64,000 nt of DNA, from the NCBI RefSeq assembly GCF_011806575.1, contig NZ_JAATOO010000003.1, forward strand, positions 185,508 through 249,507. The letters are read 5' to 3'. Made by a program: the position numbers and the translations under genes. This document shows positions 54,384-63,160 of the stretch, one piece after another (the stretch's first letter is position 1; every line of letters starts with the position of its first letter). This stretch comes from Vibrio hepatarius (GTDB lineage Bacteria; Pseudomonadota; Gammaproteobacteria; Enterobacterales; Vibrionaceae). The notes beneath the pieces were generated by a model, which made no database searches, was not told where the DNA came from, and saw only the letters and a list, made by a program, of their open reading frames with translations.

Positions 54384-55187
54384 TTAATAAACGTTGTCGA
54401 CGAGTTTGTTCGATTCAGATAACGGCTGTTTCAGCGACTGCGCGAGTGATTCTGCGCCAGCTCTAAGCAGCAAGGTATCAACACCTGCGCCAATAAATTT
54501 CACCCCACGCTTGGCGTATCGCTGCGCTTGCGCTGGGTCTAAGCTCAGAATACCGACCGCTTTACCGTGGGCTTGAATCACCTCAATCGCGTGGTCAATC
54601 GCGGCGACCACTTCAGGGTGCGACGGATTGCCGATATGTCCCATTGAGCCGGATAAGTCAGACGGGCCGATAAAGATGCCGTCGACGCCTTCCACCGCTG
54701 CGATCTCTTCGATATTGTCGATCGCTTGCTGCGTTTCGACTTGCAGCAGCACACTGATTTGTTCGTTTGCTTGGTGTAAGTAATTCGGGATTCGATTCCA
54801 CTGAGACGCGCGAGCCAACGCTGCGCCAATACCACGCTCACCCACTGGCGGGTAATAAGCCGCACGTACCGCCTGCTCTGCCTGTTGCTTGGTATTGATC
54901 ATCGGCAACAGCAGAGTTTGCGCGCCAATATCTAATAAGCGTTTGATCAACGTTGGGTTGGCTTCTTCAGCACGCACAATCGGAGACGCCGAATGCGGAG
55001 CAAGCGCCTGTAAATGCAGTTTGATGCTGGTTAAGTCGAAAGAAGCGTGTTCACCATCAATCAACACCCAGTCAAAACCCGCGCTGCCGCAGATTTCTGC
55101 GCAGCTGGTGTCTGGTAGACCGAGCCATAGCCCCCATAGAGTCTGAGACTGATGTAATTGCTGCTTAAATTGGTTAATCGGTAACAT
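54384..55187 (-). CDS. hpaI: 4-Hydroxy-2-oxoheptane-1,7-dioate aldolase HpaI
   Basis: A class II metal aldolase of 267 residues (ATG at 55187 after AGAGG; a GTG two codons earlier is possible). It cleaves 4-hydroxy-2-oxoheptanedioate to pyruvate and succinate semialdehyde. WVLIDGEHASFDL carries the catalytic His. QVETQQAIDNIEEI carries the metal Glu, and GPSDLSGSMG carries a conserved Asp. Confidence 0.94.
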   Translation of the reverse strand: MLPINQFKQQLHQSQTLWGLWLGLPDTSCAEICGSAGFDWVLIDGEHASFDLTSIKLHLQALAPHSASPIVRAEEANPTLIKRLLDIGAQTLLLPMINTKQQAEQAVRAAYYPPVGERGIGAALARASQWNRIPNYLHQANEQISVLLQVETQQAIDNIEEIAAVEGVDGIFIGPSDLSGSMGHIGNPSHPEVVAAIDHAIEVIQAHGKAVGILSLDPAQAQRYAKRGVKFIGAGVDTLLLRAGAESLAQSLKQPLSESNKLVDNVY

Positions 55188-55195
55188 AACCACCT

Positions 55196-55999
55196 CTAGA
55201 CAAACTTCACTGAAATGCCGCCAAGCGGACCAAAGTCAGCGTGAATCGTATCGCCTGCTTTGACTGCGACTGGTCTTGTAAATGAACCCGCGAGAATCAC
55301 TTGCCCTGGCTCAAGAGAAACACCATGTGGTGCAAAGCGTTTGCATACCCAGCAAATGCCGTTAGCCGGATGACCCAGTACACCTGCTGCCAAGCCTGTC
55401 TCTTCAATTTGACCGTTGAGATAGAGCATCGCGCCTGCCCAACGTAAATCGAACTCCGTTGGTTTGATTGGTCGCCCGCCTAAGATGATCCCACCATTTG
55501 CCGCGTTATCTGCGATGGTGTCGTAGACTTTGCGCGTATAACCCGTATTCGGATCGGTACGATGGCAGCGCGCGGCAATGAGCTCTAATGCAGGTACAAC
55601 GTAATCCGTGGCGTTAAGCACATCAAAAATAGTGACATTGTCACCTTCTAGCTTATCTTTGAGGACAAACGCCAGTTCCACTTCAATACGTGGGTCGAGG
55701 AAATCGTCCGCTTTGATTTGCGCGCCATCAGGGAAAAACATATCGTCAAGCAGTACGCCGTAATCAGGCTGATCAATATTGACCGCCATTTGCATAGCGC
55801 GAGACGTTAAGCCGATTTTATAGCCTTTGACCTGAGCACCTTCACTAACCTTGCGCCCTACCCATTCACTCTGAATTTGGTAAGCATCATCCATCGTCAT
55901 TTCTGGGTACTGCAGCGTTAGCGCAGAGATTTGTTCACGTTGTTTCTCAGCGTGGTACAGCCGTTCAGCCGCTTCTTGCAGCTGCTCCTTTGTTAACAT
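55196..55999 (-). CDS. hpaH: 2-Oxohept-3-ene-1,7-dioate hydratase HpaH
   Basis: A 267-residue FAH-superfamily hydratase (YKIGLTSRAMQ, PRIEVELAFVLKD with metal ligands, ILAGSFTRPV). It hydrates 2-oxohept-3-enedioate before the aldolase step. It is first of the minus-strand hpa operon (hpaH-I-G1-G2-E-F-transporter-D-gabD) and is preceded by a region rich in TTAA palindromes. Confidence 0.94.
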   Translation of the reverse strand: MLTKEQLQEAAERLYHAEKQREQISALTLQYPEMTMDDAYQIQSEWVGRKVSEGAQVKGYKIGLTSRAMQMAVNIDQPDYGVLLDDMFFPDGAQIKADDFLDPRIEVELAFVLKDKLEGDNVTIFDVLNATDYVVPALELIAARCHRTDPNTGYTRKVYDTIADNAANGGIILGGRPIKPTEFDLRWAGAMLYLNGQIEETGLAAGVLGHPANGICWVCKRFAPHGVSLEPGQVILAGSFTRPVAVKAGDTIHADFGPLGGISVKFV

Positions 56000-56091
56000 T
56001 CTGTATTCCTTTTTCTATATCGACCGACATTTGTTGTTGCTACTTGCTCATTCTGGCGTATGCATGCCGTGCTACTAGCCGATGAACTTAA

Positions 56092-56103
56092 TTAACATGT
56101 TAA
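56092..56103. promoter_or_regulatory. TTAA-palindrome operator candidate 1
   Basis: TTAACATGTTAA is a perfect 12-bp palindrome 93 bases upstream of hpaH. It is a probable HpaR site. Confidence 0.5.
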
Positions 56104-56112
56104 ATACTTTAT

Positions 56113-56124
56113 TTAATATATTAA
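56113..56124. promoter_or_regulatory. TTAA-palindrome operator candidate 2
   Basis: TTAATATATTAA is a perfect 12-bp palindrome, 21 bases (two helical turns) from candidate 1, centre to centre. Confidence 0.5.
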
Positions 56125-56335
56125 CTATTGTCCAATTTCGCACCGATAAAATTTAAATCGTTTTATTTCAATGATTTAAATAACGTTGAGAGTTAACAAA
56201 TGAAATGGATAGATTCTAATTTCATCATTTAAACGACTTAGATCACTATTTTTTGAGATTTACTAGAGGTTGCAGGTCGATCTAAAGCAAGAAAATGAGC
56301 AAATCAGGCAAATTATTTTCCAGAAATTGATCTAA

Positions 56336-56347
56336 TTAACATATTAA
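56336..56347. promoter_or_regulatory. TTAA-palindrome operator candidate 3
   Basis: TTAACATATTAA lies 130 bases upstream of dctP, with one base pair off perfect symmetry. Confidence 0.5.
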
Positions 56348-56399
56348 GTATATTTTCCACACTTCATTAACATTCCGGTTTGTGTTTACCCCTTTTTAG

Positions 56400-56411
56400 T
56401 TAATATATTAA
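56400..56411. promoter_or_regulatory. TTAA-palindrome operator candidate 4
   Basis: TTAATATATTAA is identical to candidate 2 and lies 66 bases upstream of dctP. Confidence 0.5.
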
Positions 56412-56476
56412 TTAAAAATCATTATGACTCACTCAGTGAGCAACCCACCTAACGTGAACGAAAAAGGACTAGCGTC

Positions 56477-57502
56477 ATGCGAGTAAACAAAATCGCTTCA
56501 ATAGCGACATCAGCACTTTTGCTAATGAGCTCTATGTCGGCACATGCGGAACTAGAAAAAGTAATCAAAGTCAGCACTTGGGGATCACCAAACCACGGCA
56601 TCAACAAAGTTGTCTGGCCAACTTGGGGAAAGTGGATTGAAGAAGCCACCGAAGGCCGAGTTACCTTGAAAGTTGAGTACGATCTCGCCCCTCCTCATAC
56701 ACAAATCGATGTCGTCACCGACGGAATTGGTGAAGTCACTTGGATTTTTCACGGCCATAAAGCAGGTCGTTTCAAACTGACTCAACTTCCAGAAATCCCG
56801 ACTTTTGCTGAAGGAAGCAGCTCTGAGTTAATGTCGATGGCCTACTGGCGCACCTACGAAAAATATCTCAAGAAGGGTCGCGAGCACCGCGGTGTAGAGG
56901 TGATGGGTTTGAGCGTTCACGGACCAGGTCAACTTATCACTAAAGAGCCAGTACACGCACTCAGTGACATCGAAGGTAAGAAGATTCGTGTCGGTGGCGG
57001 TGTTATCTCAACCATGGCGAAAGACATGAAAGTCACGCCGGTGTTTATTCCAACCAATAAAGTCTACGAATCGCTATCTCAAGGCGTAGTAGAAGGTGCT
57101 TATCTTCCTTTTGAAGCGTTGAGTTCGTTCCGTTTAGCGGAAGTAGCCGATAATACGTTGGTTGTTCCCGGCGGTCTTTACCGCGGCAGTTTTGCCATCA
57201 TTATGAACCGCGACACGTTTGCCGATCTTTCTAAGAAAGACCAAGAAGCGATCCGTTCGGTATCTGGTGAAAAGCTGTCTCGCCTATTTGGTCAAATGTG
57301 GGATGACGCTGACCAAAGCGCTTACCAAGAAGCACTTCAAGGTGGCCATACCTTTACACCAGCAACGCCAGAGATGATCACTCAGCTAAAACAAGCCAGT
57401 GAACCTCTCGTTGAGGATTGGTACAAAGTGGCAGAAAAACGCAAAGTAAATGGTCCTGAAGCACACCAGTTCTTCAACCAACAGCTAGCGAAAGGAATGT
57501 AA
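56477..57502 (+). CDS. TRAP transporter substrate-binding protein (DctP type)
   Basis: A 341-residue periplasmic protein with a signal peptide ending after SAHA (about residue 23). Typical DctP segments are GKKIRVGGGVIS and ESLSQGVVEGAYLPFEALSSF; TRAP binding proteins use a conserved Arg (here in KIRVGGG) for the carboxylate. Position opposite the hpa operon and just before hpaR suggests 4-hydroxyphenylacetate or a similar aromatic acid as ligand. Confidence 0.9.
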   Translation: MRVNKIASIATSALLLMSSMSAHAELEKVIKVSTWGSPNHGINKVVWPTWGKWIEEATEGRVTLKVEYDLAPPHTQIDVVTDGIGEVTWIFHGHKAGRFKLTQLPEIPTFAEGSSSELMSMAYWRTYEKYLKKGREHRGVEVMGLSVHGPGQLITKEPVHALSDIEGKKIRVGGGVISTMAKDMKVTPVFIPTNKVYESLSQGVVEGAYLPFEALSSFRLAEVADNTLVVPGGLYRGSFAIIMNRDTFADLSKKDQEAIRSVSGEKLSRLFGQMWDDADQSAYQEALQGGHTFTPATPEMITQLKQASEPLVEDWYKVAEKRKVNGPEAHQFFNQQLAKGM

Positions 57503-57506
57503 CGCG

Positions 57507-58034
57507 ATGTCTGGTTTTAGTCTTTCTAAAGCCATTGAGCGAGGGCTTGGTTCCCTCGCTGCTTTGAGCTTGTTCCTGATGATGGTCGTCACGTTTATTG
57601 ATGTGATGTCTCGAAACTTACTGAATGCTCCCATTCTGGGGTCAACAGAAATGGTTGAAGTCTTGCTCGCGATTATGGTCTTTATGGCGTTCCCTTTGGT
57701 TTCTTGGCAGGAAGAGAACATCTGCGTCGATTTGCTGGATAACTACTTCCCAAGCAAATGGATCAGCTTACGTCAGATCATCATCAATCTTATTTGTGCT
57801 TGTTCGCTGATTTTGGTCGCGGCAACCAACTGGAAGTTGGCGGGTCGCTCGCTTGAATACGAAGAAGTGACAGAGATCCTGGAGCTACCGCTAGGTTATA
57901 TCACCTACCTGATTTCAATTACCGGCTTTATCGGCGGTGCATTAACCCTGTTCAACGCGGGTTACTACACCAAGCAAATGCTATTTGGCAAATCCTCTGA
58001 GTCAGACGTGAGCATTAAAGGCAAGGAGGCCTAA
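57507..58034 (+). CDS. TRAP transporter small permease (DctQ type)
   Basis: A 175-residue membrane protein with four helices and the family WxxxVxxR-like early region (DVMSRNLLNAPILGSTEMVE). It starts four bases after the dctP stop and is followed directly by the large permease. It stabilises the TRAP membrane complex. Confidence 0.9.
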   Translation: MSGFSLSKAIERGLGSLAALSLFLMMVVTFIDVMSRNLLNAPILGSTEMVEVLLAIMVFMAFPLVSWQEENICVDLLDNYFPSKWISLRQIIINLICACSLILVAATNWKLAGRSLEYEEVTEILELPLGYITYLISITGFIGGALTLFNAGYYTKQMLFGKSSESDVSIKGKEA

Positions 58035-59333
58035 ATGATTGAATCTATTATCGGTTTTTCAGTACTGATTGCGCTGATTTTACTGCGTTTACCTCTCGCG
58101 TTTGCGATGGGTGTGATTGGCTTTCTCGGCTTTTGGTACATCAACGATTACAACTGGTCTGCTGCAATGTCGATGGCGGCGCGACGCATTATCGATACTG
58201 GCCAAGATTACGGACTGTCCGTGATTCCACTGTTTATTTTGATGGGCAACTTCGTCACCAAAGCAGGTATCTCCAACGAATTATATAAAGCGTGTAATGC
58301 GTTTGTCGGTCATCGTCGCGGCGGTCTGTCGATGTCTACTATCCTCGCTTGTGGTGGCTTTTCCGCGATTTGTGGCTCTAGCCTCGCGACCTCGGCAACC
58401 ATGTCAAAAGTCGCCATGCCACCGATGCGCAAATACGGTTACTCTGACGGATTGGCTTCCGCTTCTATCGCGGCAGGTGGCACGTTAGGGATTCTGATTC
58501 CGCCAAGCGTGATGTTGGTGATTTATGGTCTATTGACCGAAACCAGTATCCGCGAGTTGTTTGCCGCTGGCTTCTTACCGGGTTTGCTCGGTATCGTACT
58601 TTACCTTCTTGCGGTGCAGTGGGTAGTGTCACGTAAACCAGAAAGCGCACCACCGGGTGAGCGAGTATGCTGGAAAGACCGTATGCTGGCGCTAAAAGGC
58701 ATCTTCTCTACCCTACTGCTGTTTGTGATCGTGATGGGTGGCATCTACATCGGTGCGTTTACCCCAACCGAAGCCGCTGGTATTGGCGCATGTGGTGCTT
58801 TTGCATTGGCAGGTGTGCGTGGCAAGTTAAATTACACTGTACTACGTGAAATCCTCATCGATACGGCAAAAACCTCTGCTTCGCTTTTCGCCGTGGTCAT
58901 TTCGGCGTTGATCTTATCGAACTTCGTCAACCGCGCAGGTTTACCGACGGCTTTGGTTGAGCTGATCCAAACCGCCAATGTCACCCCGATGATGGCACTC
59001 GGGCTTATTCTGGTTATCTACATTATTTTGGGGTGTGTATTTGAAAGTATGTCGATGATGTTGCTGACAGTGCCTATCTTCTATCCAGTCATTGTTGAGC
59101 TTGGCTTTGACCCAATTTGGTTTGGCATCATCGTGGTGGTGGTCACCGAAATCAGTTTGATCACTCCGCCAGTTGGGCTAAACGTGTTCGTTCTGTCCGG
59201 GCTGATTAAAGACATAAATACCGCAACCATCTTTAGAGGCGTTTTACCATTTTGGGTGGCGGATATGGTTCGATTAGCATTAATTGTGCTGGTGCCGGCT
59301 ATCGCCCTGTACCTGCCGAATATGCTTTATTGA
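58035..59333 (+). CDS. TRAP transporter large permease (DctM type)
   Basis: A 432-residue membrane protein with about twelve helices. Family segments are LPLAFAMGVIGFLG, SVIPLFILMGNF, GTLGILIPPSVML, TPTEAAGIGACGA and TPPVGLNVFVLSG. It is the sodium-coupled transport channel of the TRAP system and begins on the base after the DctQ stop. A terminator follows. Confidence 0.93.
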   Translation: MIESIIGFSVLIALILLRLPLAFAMGVIGFLGFWYINDYNWSAAMSMAARRIIDTGQDYGLSVIPLFILMGNFVTKAGISNELYKACNAFVGHRRGGLSMSTILACGGFSAICGSSLATSATMSKVAMPPMRKYGYSDGLASASIAAGGTLGILIPPSVMLVIYGLLTETSIRELFAAGFLPGLLGIVLYLLAVQWVVSRKPESAPPGERVCWKDRMLALKGIFSTLLLFVIVMGGIYIGAFTPTEAAGIGACGAFALAGVRGKLNYTVLREILIDTAKTSASLFAVVISALILSNFVNRAGLPTALVELIQTANVTPMMALGLILVIYIILGCVFESMSMMLLTVPIFYPVIVELGFDPIWFGIIVVVVTEISLITPPVGLNVFVLSGLIKDINTATIFRGVLPFWVADMVRLALIVLVPAIALYLPNMLY

Positions 59334-59339
59334 TGTTAG

Positions 59340-59370
59340 AAAGCTCTTTACTGGTTAAAGGGCTTTTTTT
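59340..59370 (+). terminator. Intrinsic terminator after the TRAP operon
   Basis: AAAGCTCTTT-N7-AAAGGGCTTT (one G-T pair) is followed by a T run. Confidence 0.8.
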
Positions 59371-59510
59371 GTTTAACTACTCGGATACAAACGCCATTAC
59401 TATTAGACCAAGGATATATCTTGTAATAGCATATGCGCAGGGATGAGTCGTATTATCCAACAACGTTGACATAAATGTTGGCTAGAAAGAGTAAAAATAA
59501 GGTTAGTTAA

Positions 59511-59936
59511 GTGACTAAATACGAAAATTCTCTACCACTTCAATTACTTAAAGCGCGAGACATTGCAATGCACTTCTTTCGCCCTGTTTTGGCAGATAAT
59601 GACTTAACAGAGCAACAATGGCGCATTTTAAGAGTGATAGATACTAAGGGTTCGATCGATTTCTCTACCCTATCTAAAGAGACATGCATTCTCAGTCCGA
59701 GCTTAACCGGCATTATTGGCCGTTTAGAAAAGCAGGGACTTGTGACCAAACAAAAGTCGGCATATGACGGTCGTCAGTTCTACATTCATATGACAGACAA
59801 AGCCGCAGCTCTCGTTGAACAGCTTCGACCTCAGATTGAAGAGCAATACGTCGCATTAAAAGAAGCGCTTGGCGAAAGCAAATATGAGCAGTTGTCCGAC
59901 CTACTCAACGAGCTAATTGCGATTCAAACCAAATAA
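59511..59936 (+). CDS. hpaR: HpaR, MarR-family repressor of homoprotocatechuate catabolism
   Basis: A 141-residue winged-helix MarR protein (LTEQQWRILRVIDTKGSIDF, then TGIIGRLEKQGLVTKQKSAYDGRQF, which is recognition helix and wing). In E. coli HpaR represses the meta-cleavage operon and is released by pathway aromatics. The GTG start at 59511 follows AAGG by 10 bases. It probably binds the TTAA palindromes at 56092-56411. Confidence 0.88.
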   Translation: MTKYENSLPLQLLKARDIAMHFFRPVLADNDLTEQQWRILRVIDTKGSIDFSTLSKETCILSPSLTGIIGRLEKQGLVTKQKSAYDGRQFYIHMTDKAAALVEQLRPQIEEQYVALKEALGESKYEQLSDLLNELIAIQTK

Positions 59937-59937
59937 G

Positions 59938-59965
59938 AAAACACCCACGTAACAGTGGGTGTTTT
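59938..59965. terminator. Bidirectional intrinsic terminator
   Basis: AAAACACCCAC-N6-GTGGGTGTTTT gives an 11-bp stem between the convergent hpaR and hpaC-like genes. Confidence 0.87.
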
Positions 59966-59993
59966 TATAGTTACTAATGCCAACGTGTCGATA

Positions 59994-60500
59994 TTAAGCG
60001 ACAGCGGCAACCACTTCTCGAGCATCAACATTCTTAAATTCACGGTCAAAGTAAATCAAACCGTCTTTGTTGTTCGAGTGGATAGTGTGTAACTCAACAA
60101 AAAACACGGTGTGTGTGCCGACTTCCTGGCAAGAGGCGATTTTGCCTTCCAGTGTCGCCAGAGCGCCGTGAAGAACTGGAACTTGGTCTGCGTTATTTTG
60201 CCAACCTTCAAGGGCAAAACGCTCTTCCATCGCAAGACCCGTCATACCAGCGAAATGCATCGACATTTCTTGGTGTTCGCTTGCACAAACATTGATACAC
60301 ATGTTGCCGTTTTGCTTGAAGATTGCGTTAGAGGCGCTGTTACGGTTAACACAGACCAAGACTGTTGCAGGTGAGTCACTGACTGAACAAACCGCAGTCG
60401 CCGTAATACCTACAGTACCAGCTTCGCCGCCTGTAGTGACAATATTCACTGCTGCAGCAAGCTTAGACATTGCGTCGCGAAAATCCTGTTGTAGAGACAT
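59994..60500 (-). CDS. hpaC: HpaC-like flavin reductase component
   Basis: A 168-residue flavin reductase of the HpaC/RutF fold (AAVNIVTTGGEAGTVGITATAVCSVSDSPATVLVCVN at the N-terminal barrel; CINVCASEHQ; VGTHTVFFVELH). It reduces FMN or FAD with NADH to feed the oxygenase. It is far (14 kb) from the oxygenase gene but inside the same catabolic island. It could also serve another monooxygenase. Confidence 0.87.
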   Translation of the reverse strand: MSLQQDFRDAMSKLAAAVNIVTTGGEAGTVGITATAVCSVSDSPATVLVCVNRNSASNAIFKQNGNMCINVCASEHQEMSMHFAGMTGLAMEERFALEGWQNNADQVPVLHGALATLEGKIASCQEVGTHTVFFVELHTIHSNNKDGLIYFDREFKNVDAREVVAAVA

Positions 60501-60651
60501 AGTAATTCCTTATTCTTGTTGAGTACTGACTTATCGTTTTATTTATCTGTTTGCTTAGTAGCTGGGATAATAATGCAAAAAAGCCGCTCAGGAATGAATA
60601 GACACTTGTGGTAATCACTTGCACTTTTCGTAGCAAATTAGAGATAGGAAA

Positions 60652-60894
60652 ATGAGTAAAAAAGAGATTCTAATCCAAGCAATTTTGGGCTCGCTGTTTA
60701 TGGCATTGATGATGTCTGGGGTGATATCACTGAGTAAAGTCGGGCTAAATCTGCACTGGTTGAGCGCGTGGCGAGATTCGTTCTTTGTCGCTTGGCCTGT
60801 AGCGTTCGCTCTTAACCTAACCATAATGCCGAAAATTCGCCGTTTCGCCCACTGGCTGGCTCAGTTAGGTGAAAGCAAACCGACCTCCGATTGA
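60652..60894 (+). CDS. DUF2798 small membrane protein
   Basis: 80 residues with two membrane helices (ILGSLFMALMMSGVISL and FVAWPVAFALNLTIMP) and the DUF2798 pattern of WL..W..S and the basic tail PKIRRFAHWL. The function is unknown. It is convergent with the cytochrome gene, three bases away. Confidence 0.85.
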   Translation: MSKKEILIQAILGSLFMALMMSGVISLSKVGLNLHWLSAWRDSFFVAWPVAFALNLTIMPKIRRFAHWLAQLGESKPTSD

Positions 60895-60897
60895 GGT

Positions 60898-63096
60898 TCA
60901 CTGATTAAGCTGAGCGCAATTGTAACCCGTATACAACTGATCGGTGGCAAGACTGTTCTTATCGATAAGTTCGCAGATCAAATCCAAGTACACCGACTTG
61001 TTACTGACTTTAAGTGCTCTATCGAGAGCCAGTATTGATTTTCTAATATCTAAGGATTCCACCGCGCGGGAATAAACATACCAGTAGTAGTCGTTGCTGT
61101 TACTCTTCTCCGCAGCAGCTTTTAAATACAATGCAGCTTTGCTGATTTCTCTATTACGCAATAATGCCAATCCTAAGCTAAATGGGATTGCAGACGAGCG
61201 AGGTTGGTTTACCATAGCCTGCTGTAAGGTGGAAATCGCCAGATCATTGCTATCAATAACGCGATACACATCCGCCAGGTTGACATAGCTAGACTCGTAA
61301 TATGGCTCAACTTCTATTGCTCTCTGGTACTGTTTGATCGATTGTTCCACCTCTCCTTGATAGCGGTACAAATCACCTAAGTTTGCTCTGGCGTAAGCGC
61401 GGTCAACGTTGAAGGTTTGAGCCTCGATGTATTCGCTCAACGGCGCTTTCAGTTGATCTCTTTGTTGTGAGCTAAGCAAGCTCCAATCTACTGCCAATGC
61501 TCGCGCAGATTCTGTTCTCACCGCCAAAACCTCATCTTCAAGCAGTGTCTTAAGCAGTGGCCAACGTAGGCTTATAGATAAGCGTGATGACGCTTCAGCA
61601 ACACTCATTCTGACTAGCTCACTATCGCTTTGCGCCGCTCGCTCCAAGACCGGCAACACTTTGGGTGAGCCGTACTTTTTCAGTTTAAGGAGTGAAGAAG
61701 CGGTAACAATCTCTGGACGGCCTTCTTGTGCGATAAAGCGAATTAACGCGTCCAACGAGCTTTGCTTATCTTTTGCCAGCAAATAATCGCTGTAAATACG
61801 TGTATCAGCGAGAGACGCATTACGGTTTGGATACCAAGTATTGAGCTGCTTAGCCGCCCACAACTCGGGCTTGTCACTGTGGCAACTTCTGCAAGTGCTC
61901 GTCCCTCCTGACACATGGTTGATTTCAGGTTTCGGAACGTGCCAATAATGGTCCCGTCGCTCGTCAATCTGCATGTAAGTGCGTTTCGGCATGTGGCAGT
62001 TAGAGCACTGGCTTGCCTCACTATTTACCTCATGAAAGGTGTGTTTGGTCGTATTAAACTTTTCCGCGGAGTGGCATTGGTTACACAATGCAGGCTCGGG
62101 TAACTTCAATTTGGCCGAATGTGGGTCATGGCAATTGGTACAAGTAACACCTTTTGCTGCCATTTTAGACTGGAGAAACGATCCGTAGACGTAATTCTCA
62201 TCAAACACCTGACCATCTGGATAATAGAGCTCGTTGGTTATCAGGCTCGGTTGATATTTATCCAGCAATGAATGTTGCGCTGTAAGTGAATTGTCGTTGA
62301 GCTGCACTCTGCGACTGTGGCATTGGGCGCAGACTTTTACCTGATCGGTCGGTTGTATTTGGTTTGGCTCCAGCGTCGCTTGACCGTCTTGGCTGATCCA
62401 CTCGGCAACACGTTGCGCTAGGTTACGCTCAAAGCCTAAGTTATTGGGAGTTGGTTTAGTTGAGATAGCCTGAATATGTTTGCTTGCTGGCCCGTGGCAC
62501 GACTCACACGCCACGTTGATTTCTGTCCAGGTGGTGTTGTAGCTATTCTCCGTCGCATTGTAGTTCTTCTTGACGTTAGTTGAATGGCAATCCGCGCACA
62601 TATAGTTCCAGTTCTGCCCCGCGTTGCGCCAATAAAACTCGTCATAAGGTTTCACATCAGGGTGAAGAGCAAACCAACGGCTGTCTCTTTTGCTGACCTC
62701 GCGCGAATCCCACGAATACGGAATGAGTTGTACGCGACCATCCTCAAACTCAACCATATACTGCTGCAGCGGTTCCCAGCCAAACGTGTACTTAATCCGA
62801 TACTTTTCAAACTCGCCTTTTTCATTCTCCATCTTGACCCAGAACTGCTCGTTCTCACGATAAAACAGTGTCGTGCGACCATTCTCACTCAACTGATAGT
62901 TATCAAAGTCGCCTAAGACCGTTTCTTCGCTCGCGTGCTTCATCGAAAGTTCATGATGAGAGCCTTTCCAATCATCAACTTGCTTTTGATGGCACTGAGC
63001 GCAGATTTGCGAGCCAACATACTGCGCACTTTCTTCACCAGCAAAAGAGAAGTGACTGATTAATAACAGCGTAAAAATGAAAACGTACTTGGTCAT
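60898..63096 (-). CDS. Periplasmic eight-haem cytochrome c with TPR domain
   Basis: A 732-residue secreted protein (signal peptide to about residue 19, SHFSFA). Eight CxxCH haem motifs are at residues 32, 167, 197, 256, 319, 338, 364 and 402. Residues about 440-540 look like HEAT-type repeats, and about 560-700 are TPR repeats (ARANLGDLYRYQGEVEQSIKQY, then YVNLADVYRVI). The family is often annotated as cytochrome c554-like with TPR; the redox partner and substrate are unknown. It lies upstream of the sulfatase terminator and may be independent of it. Confidence 0.88.
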   Translation of the reverse strand: MTKYVFIFTLLLISHFSFAGEESAQYVGSQICAQCHQKQVDDWKGSHHELSMKHASEETVLGDFDNYQLSENGRTTLFYRENEQFWVKMENEKGEFEKYRIKYTFGWEPLQQYMVEFEDGRVQLIPYSWDSREVSKRDSRWFALHPDVKPYDEFYWRNAGQNWNYMCADCHSTNVKKNYNATENSYNTTWTEINVACESCHGPASKHIQAISTKPTPNNLGFERNLAQRVAEWISQDGQATLEPNQIQPTDQVKVCAQCHSRRVQLNDNSLTAQHSLLDKYQPSLITNELYYPDGQVFDENYVYGSFLQSKMAAKGVTCTNCHDPHSAKLKLPEPALCNQCHSAEKFNTTKHTFHEVNSEASQCSNCHMPKRTYMQIDERRDHYWHVPKPEINHVSGGTSTCRSCHSDKPELWAAKQLNTWYPNRNASLADTRIYSDYLLAKDKQSSLDALIRFIAQEGRPEIVTASSLLKLKKYGSPKVLPVLERAAQSDSELVRMSVAEASSRLSISLRWPLLKTLLEDEVLAVRTESARALAVDWSLLSSQQRDQLKAPLSEYIEAQTFNVDRAYARANLGDLYRYQGEVEQSIKQYQRAIEVEPYYESSYVNLADVYRVIDSNDLAISTLQQAMVNQPRSSAIPFSLGLALLRNREISKAALYLKAAAEKSNSNDYYWYVYSRAVESLDIRKSILALDRALKVSNKSVYLDLICELIDKNSLATDQLYTGYNCAQLNQ

Positions 63097-63126
63097 AGGT
63101 CGCTAGCTAGAGTTAGAGAAAGAAAA

Positions 63127-63155
63127 AGGGCTTACTCCACAATGAAGTAAGCCCT
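63127..63155 (-). terminator. Intrinsic terminator after the sulfatase gene
   Basis: On the minus strand a 10-bp stem AGGGCTTACT/AGTAAGCCCT with a 9-base loop is followed by TTTTTCTTTC. Confidence 0.82.
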
Positions 63156-63160
63156 GACGA

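Larger units (their letters stand above)
56000..56476. promoter_or_regulatory. Divergent promoter region of the hpa operon and TRAP transporter
   Basis: About 477 AT-rich bases between hpaH and dctP. Four TTAAyATrTTAA sites lie in two pairs, one near each gene start. Confidence 0.6.
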
